Source of the DNA: Apteryx mantelli
Lineage: Eukaryota > Chordata > Aves > Apterygiformes > Apterygidae
NCBI RefSeq assembly: GCF_036417845.1
Contig: NC_089978.1
Coordinates: 136,890,288-136,954,287, forward strand
Direction of reading: 5' to 3'
DNA: 64,000 nucleotides
In this document: piece by piece, positions 12,901 to 24,951 of the stretch
Layout of the letters: each line of letters starts with the position of its first letter
Numbering within the stretch: the first letter of the stretch is position 1
Notes under the pieces: model-generated
The model's database searches: none
Told to the model about the DNA's origin: nothing
The model's input: the letters and a program-made list of their open reading frames with translations, nothing else
Made by a program: the position numbers and the translations under genes

Positions 12901-15900
12901 GGACAGAAAAAAGGGCTAGTAAGTTGTTTTCAACATGCATAGAGCTTAATGTAAATGCAGAACATGCGGTCTTTCTGCTGTTCTCTGGGTGTGCTCCTGT
13001 GCCTAGTTACTGGGCCTTGTCTTCTACAGCTCCTTCCTCCAAAGTGTCCCACCTCAGGACATCTCAGGGGATTCAGCAGTCCAGGGTTACTAGGTTCTTC
13101 TAGGGCGCTCCCTGCAGCAGAGGCAGATGGGTACACAGAGAAACACTCCAGTGAATAAGCTGTGCCCTCTGTCAGTTTCTCTAGTGGCATCCAGCCAGCC
13201 AAGAGCACTATTCTGATGACCGAGCCAAGGGCACAGGAGAGCACAGCACATCCAGAGGACTAATCAAGCAGTCTGGATAATTTTAAGAGAGGTCTATTTT
13301 AAAAAGAAAAGAGAATTTTCCACATCCTGGATTACAAACAAAAAGCACCTCATTTCTATCCCCCTTCAGCATCAGTCTCTCTTCTCTGTACTCTTCCTAT
13401 GCACTTTGCCTTTGGTTACACTGAGGGTGTTCACAGCCCTTGATGAGTTCTGTCAGCAATGCAGGTGACCACATCACCAGCTTCCCACCACCTTACCCTT
13501 TTCTCACAGATCCATTTAAATGCCCTTGGCAGGGAGAGAGGGACACAGGAAGGCTGGGGGAAAGGAGGGGCTGGTGCTCTCACCTACAACCAGTGCTGAA
13601 CACAGCACAGTCTCCTGGCCAAATTGCACCTCCACGTGTTCTACTCGGCCAACAACGCTGGGGATGGGAAGAGAGAGTTCTCCACAGTCCATGACAGACA
13701 CCTCTTCTAGCCTGTGAGACACAAAAGGTGTTACTGCCTCAGCTGGAGTAAGAGGATGAAGAACAGGACTTCTCACTGATTGCCAGCACTTCTTGATCCC
13801 ATTGGGAACAGGCCCAGAAGAGGAGGAACCTCATTCATACAGCAGTGATGTCTGGAGGCAGATTCCACAAGGCAAACCATAGCTGAGTTCCTCACATCAC
13901 CTGGTGAGCATCAGCTGGTCCTCTTTGCCATGCAGTACACACAGCCAGAATGACACAGCTCTGCTTCTGAGTCTGGGGTCTACATAGAACTTTTCCAGTG
14001 CTCCTGATGCCTGCCCTGTAGCCCACCCTCTGCATCTTGTTCTAAACAGCCATGTGCACATGCAAAACTTATAGCCATTATCACTGGGACTGGGAATCAA
14101 TGTAAGGATGTGATTTGGGAATCAAGAGTGGAATTTCAGTGCCTGGGTCTTTGCCATAGGGTTTTTTTTAGCTATCTGTCCTTTTCTACTGTGCAAGACT
14201 TACCCCAGCTGTTTTAAACAGCTCTTGGAGATGAGATTCGGTTGATATCCCGTGTTAATAGTTGCTTTCAATACCTGACCATGGCACTAGAAAAAACATA
14301 ACAACAGATTATTATGGTCTCAGAATAGACATACCCACTCTTCCAATATTGTGACAAGCCCTTACATCTTGTGTAGCAACACAGCCAAAGGCTTGGTGTT
14401 TAGGCAGTAGTCAGAAGGCAGGAGACTCATCCAAGTCAATGAGGTTCCCTGATGCTCTGCAAACTTCTGCCAAAGGCTTCCTTTTGAACTTCTTGTCTTC
14501 TTTAATTTTTATTTGATTGCCTAGACTATTATTAGCCTAGTCTATTATTAGCAAGTTTAACTTAGCAGTATTCCGGTCAAGAGATGCATAACTGATGATT
14601 TTTTTCAGGAACCACATGTGGATTTTATTAGCAGAGCAATAATTGATAAGAAAGGTTCTAAAGAAATATAAGCATATGTTTCAGCCTTTGCAGGTTTTCT
14701 CTCTCCATTTCTTCTAGTGTCGCAGGGCAAAATGTTCCAGGGCTAGATGTCTGCTCTGAATACTTTGGGCCTCCAGCTTTCAGAAGGAGGAGTCTGTGTG
14801 AGAAGTAGGAGCATCCTGGACAAGCATCCTTGAGAAGAGCTTGAATTTAAGGCAGTTCCCCAGGTAACTGGCACATCCAAGTGATTCCTGAATCTGAGTG
14901 GCTACCTAATCAAGTGGTGTCTACTTTTGTGTGGGGCTTACAGTAAATTCCTAGGCAGCTCTTTAAGGAAGATTGACATGAATACTACAGTTAAAATAGT
15001 CACAACTGGTGTCATCCAGAGAAGGGAGAGAAAGACTGAACCCTGCACACCGCACCAAAGTCCCCACCACATGATCTTACTGGAACAATGCCTTTCCCAC
15101 TTCATCTCTTCACCCCTTTTCACTTGAAAGGGAGCAAAAATGTGGTTACCACCTGTTTTCTGTCCCTTCTGCGCAGAGGACCTTAGTGACAGGCCAGAGG
15201 TGCTGAAGTAACAGCAGCTCTCATATTTGGCAGAGGCCTAGAAAACTAAGGTTGGCAAGGACATCAGTAAGAAATCTGTGCAGAAAACAAGGAGGAACAG
15301 GAACTTAGAAAGGACGCTGGAAAACATGGAGTAACTCCCAGCTAAACAATATGTCTTGCACCACCCATAGTGCCTAACTATACCCATTTTTGATGGCCTA
15401 CTTCTTCAAGACTCTGTCTTACACAAACACTAAAAGAACTGAACCATGGAGTTTCTCTCTTGGGAGGTTCATTTTCCTCCTGCTGTCATTAATATTTGCC
15501 TGTGATTCCTTTTTTTTCTTCCACTGTGGAAGCCAGTGCCATGGGCTAATCACAAACAGCAGCATGCTCCCACAGCTCCCCTACCCTTATGCTCACTCCC
15601 TGTCAAGAGCTTAAGTACTTGAAACAGTGTAAGCAGATCAGTATGGCCATCAGATATTCACAGCACAGCATCAGTGGGGTAAAGGAAAATGTCTCAATTT
15701 CCTGATTTCTTAACTAAATCTGTTTATGATTTTTACATGGATTAATCAAGGAGAGCAAAAACCAGTATTTCCAAGATTTCGTTTTCAAAAATGTGCTATT
15801 TGTGACTACATAAAGAGAGAGAAGAAAGCAGCTCCTGTGAGAAATACTGGACTGCTGCAGAGATGGCACCATTAGTAGCTTGAATGCTAATTGTACCCAA

Positions 15901-18900
15901 GGCAACCTCAGACAGTGTGTGCTGGAAGCTTCAAGTCTATTTTGCCTGGCAGCTTTTTCTCTGATCTAAACTCCCAGGCACAGCTGAAGTACATCAGTGT
16001 CGAGAATTTCACCGTTCTGAACATTCTTAGAAGAGCTGTCTAGTTGAGAAATTTGTCACTCTTGTAATTGCAAGACCACTGGAGCTAGATAGCTCAGCCT
16101 ATTTTATTCTACAGAGTTCACCACAAATCATGTAAGACTCATATATGCATCACATATATATGATGTATATTCAAAGAATGTTAGTGGATCAGCATTTACC
16201 ATGTGTGGCCACATCCAGGAACAAGGAGAGAAGTGTTCAGCTGAATCTACACAGATGCATATTTTCAACAGTTCCTTATTTATTTATTATAGTTTGGGGT
16301 TTTTTTAAATTTAAAAAAGTTTGTCTTACTCCTAAAGAATTATGTTCAGGTCAAGCTTCCACTTTGGAACAAATGTCACGAACATTTCAAGGCAGTAAGA
16401 ATAGATTGCCACAGTATCTCAATGGAGAGTAAAGACTGGGATGAAAGCATACTACTCTCCTACTTATAGCACTCAAAAACAATTGTCATCTCTCACAGTA
16501 TTTTTGCAATGCTTTTCTTTTTCAGTTTGATTTACTAGCCTAAGTTAGCTAATAATCCCATGTATCTGTAAACATTTATGACTCCCTACAACACCCAAGC
16601 AAGGTGGGTGCATTAAACAATTTAGCATGGTCAAAGCCAAGGCAGAACTCACAAACTTCTGGCTGCTAGGGCTGTGCCTTCCCCATTACATTATGCCAGT
16701 CTCATGGTCTCAGCCACACTGGCATCTACATTCTCAGCCACTATTGGCATCTGCAAGGCTGCTCTTTAGCACATGATATGGAAATTGCCAGAGCACTATG
16801 AAGTCACATATTGGGAGCACACAGAACTCCACCAGCTTGATCCCAGCTGGAAGATTCATGGAACAGAATCAAAACCCAGAGAAACCAGCTCCCAGAAGCT
16901 CTCCCTGAAGTTCTTTACACATTCACACAGAAATAGCCCTCCTGGCTTTTTCACAAATGAGCAATCCCAGCTTACATTCCTGAGCAGCTTGAACTGTTCT
17001 TCCATGGTAATGCATGTCACATGGAGACCCAGCTGAGCTGTTGCCTATTTCCAAAACACATCCATTCTCTCACCCTCTATTCATGCTTACCCTCTGCCCC
17101 TTGGCAAAAAACAGCTGTAAGTATGTGGGAGAAGATGCTAGAGCCTTACAAAAGGGGAAGAGATGCAAAGTGCTGAATTTTGAACCTTCTGACTTTACCA
17201 ATACTTCTGTTTGCTCAGAAGAAACCACTGCAGCAGAGTTCCAGGCTATCTGGCATGTGGACTTTAAACAACCAGGTCTTGCAGCAGTGCCTGCCAACAG
17301 AGGCTTCTGCTGTCTACTCCTTTCCTTTCCCCAAGGCCCATCAGAGAGAACACACTTTGCTTCATGGTGGCAGTTGTTTATAGCAAAAACTGGTGATATA
17401 AACTTCAGGCTTCTAGGTAGAGAACAGCCTGGAAATGGACTGGACCCAAAGGATAAATGTCCCTTCTCTCCACTTTTAGAGCTCTGTAATGTCTATGCTT
17501 TCCATACAGAAAAGGCATTGTATCAGGTCTTCAAAAACAGGAGAGCTGGAATATGGATAGAAATTCCTAGGGAATCACTATGGGAGCAGACAGACCTAAG
17601 AGGAATAAGCTGTTCGCATTGTTGTGATAATAAACCGAAACTATATCACTGAACAGACTCTTGAGTTTTGTTCCAGAGCAAGTTGGAAAAGTTGCAACTT
17701 AGAAATTTGCTAGGATCTAACAGGACAGTGATTTTTCTCTATAGGACATTTCAAACTCTCTAATGGTGGTAAACAGCCCAGAGCAGTTAATCAGCTCCAG
17801 AAGCCTCACAGAACAAAAGCTATCTGCCTTCCTATTACACTGCTAACCATTTGCCCAGAAGACTCACCAGGAGCGAGGGAAGAATTCTTGGTCCACCATA
17901 CCACAAAGATAACCCAGGTGAAGAGTACATGATGAACTGATGAACCTCAAGCCTTCTTGGACTTAGAGGACTATTCATCATGTTACCTAGTCTAATCTCT
18001 GCCCCAGAACTTTGTCTGCTATCATCAGTTACTGTTAATCTTTATTTAAATGTGTATTATTCAGATTTTCAAGAAAGTGAAGGACAGGATGGGAATCAGT
18101 AAGGATCATCATTTATAAAAAACTTTGTTTTCTGAAATAATACCAGTTCCAAAGTCAAGAAGCTGCTTTAATCAACCAATCTGTATCCCAGGTGGCTTTG
18201 GCACAGAGGAAAAGCAGCCTTAGATATCACTGGAATTGTTCAGCATCTATTTCTAATTCAACACAAGGCAAGCCACATTACAAAAATAACAGCTTGTTTT
18301 TACTGTGCAGATGTCAGTCACATGGCAGGCTTTCCAATGTGCTTTGTGAAAACTGCCACAAAGAAGGGGTACTTTGCTAAAATACTGTGTGAGCAACCCA
18401 CATAAGTAAATAGAAGGGTGAGTGACTCTGCAGTACAAATATTACAGACTGGGGCTGTCCATTATCTCTGGTACCAAACAAGGCCTTAGTCACAGGGCAA
18501 CTATAAAACCATTCAAGTGAAAACGCTGGTAGCCTGGGTCTCCCTGTGTGCTAATCACTGATGTCTACATATATTCAGCTTTATTTTGTAGCCAAGACTA
18601 GCTGATGCATTTATCACCACTTTGAAATTTTCAGTATGCTTGCATGAGTGCAAATAGAAGCTTTATGCTGGCAGATGATATTTTCTCACAAGGTTCTTTC
18701 ACAGAGAAGAGACTTCACTGGGGCCACGTCCTGTTTCTAATAACAACTACACCGTAGTCAGCAGTAAGCAATTCTCCAGAAGGTCCCCACTCATCCGTCT
18801 GGTTAAAATGAACCTACAACCTATGGGTTCTATTTCCCTCTGTAGAACCATCACTTATAGACAAGGCTTTCTGAAGTTCACACATGGACTATGACCATGA

Positions 18901-21900
18901 AAACCAGCAAGACTGAAGAGAAGGGGAGGAGAGCTTCTCTTCTTTACATGTTAGAAGATTCAAGTGTGGCAAACTGGGTTGCTCTTAAGTTGGACAGAGA
19001 AGGAGAGAAACACCTGTGAAAAAAGGTACTGAGTTCAGGGAGAGTTAAGTGCACATTAGACCTATTACCTTGTCTGTGATGTCCAGCAAACCCTCCTCTA
19101 TGAAGGAAAATGTAATGTGTGTGAGAGCAAGGGTACAGCCTGTTAGAAACACAAATGGGAATGAGTAGTGGATTCTGATGCTGAGTTAGTTACTGCCTCT
19201 GGGATATTATACCTATGCTTCGCTATCCTTGTATAATGTACATTCCTAGCAAAAACACCCCCATACCATTGAGTTTCCTCTTCATGAGCAATACAGAGAG
19301 TTGATTAAAGAAAAAGAAATACCTTCATTTGCTCAAAGAAGACTCCAGGTACCTAGAGAAATTGCACTGAGAGCAATCCTACCAGTCTGTTTTCCCAAGT
19401 GCAGTTATGTTGGCCTAACTACAGCAGGGGCTAAAACCCAGGATAAGCAATGCCTGTCTCCAGCAGTAAGGTTGGAAAACAAACCAGTCAATGGATTTGC
19501 ATGGTCCTGAAAGACTTGATCTTAACATGTCAGAAACTTGCCAGCAGCCTGTGTTCATATGATAATTAATTGTGCCAGCTGAATTTTCAAAGGCAAATGT
19601 ATTTTTGTTGCAAGTGTAGGCTTTGCACTGTAACATGAGAGGTTTTGTAGGACAGGTTACTGAAACAAACACAGCTGTAAAATGGATTTTGTATACCAAG
19701 TCCACCTCTTGGTGAGTCTCATATCTGCATATTACTGAACAGCTCTAACCGTGCAGCACTGAAAGCCATTTTATGGGGCCTAGCCTTTGGATTTGCTTTG
19801 TTATATGTAAGGGCCAGAGAGGAGTGTGTTCTGCCATATACCATAATATAAGAGGAAAAGATCTATAAGAGGAAAAAATACTGCCTCCATGGAGGAAACG
19901 AAACAGTGCTAATTCAGAGCACAGTTAGCCACTTTCTTAGGAGGTCCTGTGATACCTGAAAAATCAGACCGGGCAGGATCAGTTTGTGTAAATCATCTAG
20001 GGCAGCACCTGCCTTGAAGTGATAAGGAGACGCTGCTTGCTCTTGCATGCTTCTGTATCTGTTTTCAAGTGCATGGAACACCTCTTCTCATGGGAATGCT
20101 TATTTCCAAAGGAAGGAGATGTAATGAAGGTAATTTATCTTCAAATACATGGACAACTAGCATGAATGTGGTAGAAGGGCTTTCCTCTGTCTGTTGGAAG
20201 AACTGAATCCAAACTCTAGGAGAGGCCATGTGGAAAATCTACTCTCTCCAGTTGCAGAAGAGTGGCCCAGCTGGCATTGCAAGTAATAACTTGGAATGTC
20301 CTTTGGGATTGGAGCAACTGGAACTCATTGAATATTTGCCATCACTGTGAAATCAGCAGCACTATGTTGTTGCCTTACCTGGCACTGTATTAGCAGGAGT
20401 GGAGTCTCTTTTCTCCTGTCCTTTCCCTTTTCCATCTTTTCATCCTGGTCTTTTGCCAGCGGAGATTGAACCCATGCAGATTGAACCCTTGTCTCGCCCC
20501 GCAGCTTGTTCAGATTGCCTTCCAAGAGGCGCCGCTGGACCACGCTATGTGGCTGCTGTCTCCACCAGAAAGAAAGAGAAATCCCAGCTAAGTATGGACC
20601 TAAGGACTAGGAGATTTGCTAGCCCAGGGAATCAGCCTGCAAATGCTTTGGCCCAGCTGATCAACCTGATGTAGGACAGGTTATCCCAAGAACCTTTTTT
20701 TAAATCCCAAACGTTTTCTGCAGCCTCTGAGATGATGTTAAAGTGCTGGGCTGTCTGTGACAGGCAGGTCTCTGGGATGCAGTTGCTGGAGAGGAAGACA
20801 TGTCTGATGCATGCTTTTCCCACACACATCTGTTCCTTCAGCCAAACATACACTCAGCAGTCTCATACCTGTCCAGGTACTGCAATACAGTACCTGGTGT
20901 ATATGTGCTGACACCCAACCAAGCACACTTACAACTTCAAAGGAGGCAGGGGTGGGTGGGTGATGTACATATGGGTAACAAGGCAGGACTCCAGAAACTT
21001 TAGGTGTACAAGCAATTATTTGGAGGGAAGCAGAAAGTTTCCCCTGCATAGGAAACTAAACCCAGCTTCTAATGGTCTTTGGAGCCTGTCTCTGCTCCCC
21101 TCGATCAGGAGTGATGTTATTTTGATGCCTTCCTAGTAGGAGGATCATCTGTGAAGCCCCATGTTGTACACTGCTAGAAGGGAACACCATCAGATCAATG
21201 GCTAAAGATTCTGCTTTATTCCTGTCCCATATAACAGTAGCAGTTTCATCTCCCTTTCTTCTAAGCAGAAGAAGGGAAGATGCACCAAAAGGGAAGAAAG
21301 TGGTGAAAACCTGCTTGCCCCCATAGTGCATACATACATCACAGAAAAATGTTGCTTTGGAAAGAAAGCTCCCTTCATCATCAGCTTGATGCTCGGGTTC
21401 TTGCCCAACGTTGATTCTGTTCCTCCAGTTCCTGCACAGCTACTGATTCAACAATGGGCAGCATAAATGAATTAGGCCTGTTGGAGGTAACTTGGCCCAT
21501 TCTCCACGTGCTGGGCCCCATGACCTTTCTGCAGGAGCTGACAATAACATTTTCAGTAACAGTTGCATATATGGTGAAGGACAATGACTCTGAAGGGGCT
21601 AATGCATGACAGCATAAACAGTTGTTCTTATCTTCCTCCAAAAAAAATCATCTACTATATGATGCAGGGGATTGGTGTAATAGTTTATCAGTGTGCAGGC
21701 CAAACATCTGGGTTAGAACAGACCTAGCAATGAGCTGGGCTGTCGTAATCCTACAGCATGTGTATGCTTTTGTCTAGCTTTACGGTTGATTGGAATGCTG
21801 AGGTCAGGGAAGTGTATAAATTACAACTTCAAGCACACTGACTTATCAGTTTTGCCCAATGGTTGGAGCAGCAGAGCTGTTACAGGCTCTTTGGTCATAC

Positions 21901-24900
21901 TTAGCATGGCTCTGGGCATGGTGCTAAGTCCCTTGTGCCTCTGTTTCCCCATCATTCAAGGGGTGAGAGTCAGATCATGCACATTCTGCATGAGAGACAC
22001 TGCAGGAGTTGAAAAAGTGAAGCAAAAATATCCCTCTGTTCCTGTTGCCTAGTCCTTTCCCAGCCCACTGCACAAGTCCACAGGACAGTTGGCTGTTTGA
22101 CTCCGCTCCCTAAATACTCTGAGCACAGTGCTAGTTTGGCTGCCAGCTAAAATCTGGGCCATCGGAAAAAGGCCGGGAGCTGACAGCAGGTCTCCAAATT
22201 CCTATCCTTCTTCTGCCATCTCCTCTCACAGTCTGGCATACAAATGACCTTTTCCTCTCCTTGCAACCTTTCCCATGCAATGATCAAGCCCTTTGCAGCT
22301 GCCACCTCTGTCCCTTTCTTGTCACTCAGGCTGGGAAAAGGCCAAACACTGATGGGGAAGAGCTGAGATCTGGGACTGTGAGGGCATCCATTCCAAGAAC
22401 AGGCTTCTGGGGCCCTCCCTGTCTTCTGTCCCACCAAATGAGATGGAGAGGTGGAGAACATTGTCTGTCTTGGACCAGTAGGAAACAATGAGAAGAAGAG
22501 GATGATGGGAGGGGACCTGAAGAGAGTTGCAGCAGGCAGTGACAAGGGAGACCCTCTCAGGACTCCTGGAAAGAGCAGGTTCCCAGCACAACATATCATA
22601 TTTAGACTCTCCATTTTCTCACTGTGAAATGTCAAGGCATTGCTCTGACTTACTGAAGTGGTATGAGCTAGGGATCTTGATTTTGGGTATGGAATAAGCC
22701 AGATCTTTGGATCTTCTTGTTACTTTCAGAATATTTTAGTTCATGCAGCTACTTTTTTCTTCCCCCTTTTAAAAAAAAAATCTCACACTCGTGGTTGTAA
22801 GAAAGCAGGAAATGTGAGCTATTCCCTGAAATGTCTAATTCTCCATTGTTGGGGATGTGATGGGCCCATAAAATCCATGAGACTACTGAATGCATTGCAT
22901 AAACTGAATGAACAACCTGAATACGCAGAAAATGGTGGCAAAAAGTAACAGCCTGACTTTGACTGTGTAAGAAAACATATCATTTGTGAAATGCCACTCA
23001 GAATAGTCAGGGGCCTTGCTCTAATCTTAGGACATACGGGCTGCCAAGGTGTGAGTCTCTGCTACCTGACTTGCCAGTGCAGACATGTTTTGGGGAATTA
23101 ATAAAGTCTCCTCCCCTGCAAGTGCTATCAGACTCTGGGGTGTTTTGCACTCTCCCCAAGAACAACCTCACCAGTACTTCCTACTGCTGTTCTGCTTTCC
23201 TGTCATCTCAGGGGTAGCAGTATGAAATTAGGAAATAGAGATAGGGTTTTGCATGGAGCTGGAGGACTGCCTGAGAGCACATTTTGTTCTGTTGCCTGTG
23301 AAGGACCCTCTGGCTTTTGTTATCAGTATAGTCCAAGAGAGTCTGCACTGCCTTTTATCATTCTTACAGGACATGGCCTGGGCCACAGCAGAACAGGACC
23401 AACAGGAGAGCTCAGTTCTATTTCTGGTCCTGGAACAGGCCTGTGGGGTGACCTTGGACAACTTTCCTTAGTTCCACATTCTCCCTGCAAATTGGGGACA
23501 AAAATATTAAGCTCTTTTATAAAGCCTACAAGCATCATGAGCTCAACAGACACAGTTGGGTTCTGATCTGCAGCCCCCAAAATGTCACAGTAATATTACA
23601 CTGGCCCATCAAGTCTCAGGGACTGCTGAATGCAGCACACTCTTCTTGGAAATCTGAAGCCTGGTTCTTGTCTTGCTCCAAAGTAAACCAGAAATGGAGG
23701 TACCAGAGCTACCACATTCACCCCTGTGTGTGAACTTGCTCAGGTGCCACACTTTATTTTGTGCCTTCTGACACCAATGCAAAATTTCCATGGCAAAAAA
23801 GATGTTATACTTCATTCACTGCTCCCTAGCTCCATGATAAAAAGCTTTCAGTCATTCTGTTATGGAACATGCATGACATATACACTGTGATTTTGAGTGA
23901 CCAAATACTGTCTACATATGAGGAACTCTCACGCCTAAAAAAACATTAAATTAATCAGGAGAACTGTTCATAATAAAAGATTCTGACAAGGCCTCTCTTC
24001 GACTACTCAAGAAGACTGACTGTCAGCATCTTAAAGCCAAGATTATAATCTGTAATATACAGGAGTCGCTGTACAAAGAGGCCTCAAAATGCACAAAGGC
24101 CTTTGGCTGGCGCCACAATTTTATTTGGGGGGCATGGTGTGATAAGAGTCAATATCAAAGCAAAGCAGGTAGTATTATTTCTCTCTAGCTGTGTGACTGG
24201 GCTCAGAAAGCACACAAAGACCAAAAAGTTGCCCTACCTGCTGAAAACTGTACAACTACAAGCCTTGGGGTATACCTGGATATCCACTCCTGAAGCTGAA
24301 GTTCTCGCTGCATGACATGAAGGGTCAGTGCTGGTCTGTCTGCCAGCCTGGATGGACTCTTTCAGACTCAGATTTGGTCTGACCTGCTTTCCTGTGGGGC
24401 AGAGATTTCTGAAGAGGCCTGCTCCTTGCTAATGGGCCATTTTTGCAGCTTCCCTGTTAGACTTCAGACAGTGACTGTGCTCTGCCCCAGAGGGACACTG
24501 ACGACTAGTCTCTGCTGAAAGTTGTGTGTGCTGTTGACAAGGACTGGGAGAGCATGGGGTGAAGTCTCAGTGTTACTTTGAGGATCCACCCTTGTCCCTG
24601 CCTGACCAAGGAATTTCCTCTATAGCTGGGACAGCTCTGGGGAAAGCGTGCTGGGAGCAGGAGGGTGTGCAGTCACAGAGCCTGTGGCACTGGCCCTAGG
24701 CTGTTCAGAGCAGAACTGCTAAGTCCCAAAGGTTTCAGGAAGAAGCAAAGAGGGTAGTTTACATTCAGGCCCCAATGCCCAGGAACCTGCCTGTCCTTCA
24801 CATTTGTGCCGCAGCGCAAAGCAGTGCCTCACTGCAAGCAGTGGTGAGGCCTGCAAGGGAGCAAATAAAGCAGAAGAGAAATGGCCTGAGGCAGATACAG

Positions 24901-24914
24901 GCACACAAGCAACG

Positions 24915-24951
<37 letters not shown>

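Noticed and set aside
22147-22635. 162-codon minus-strand frame in NRIP2 intron 1
   Set aside because: No conserved domain, GC-rich composition and low-complexity Ser/Pro; consistent with a chance frame.
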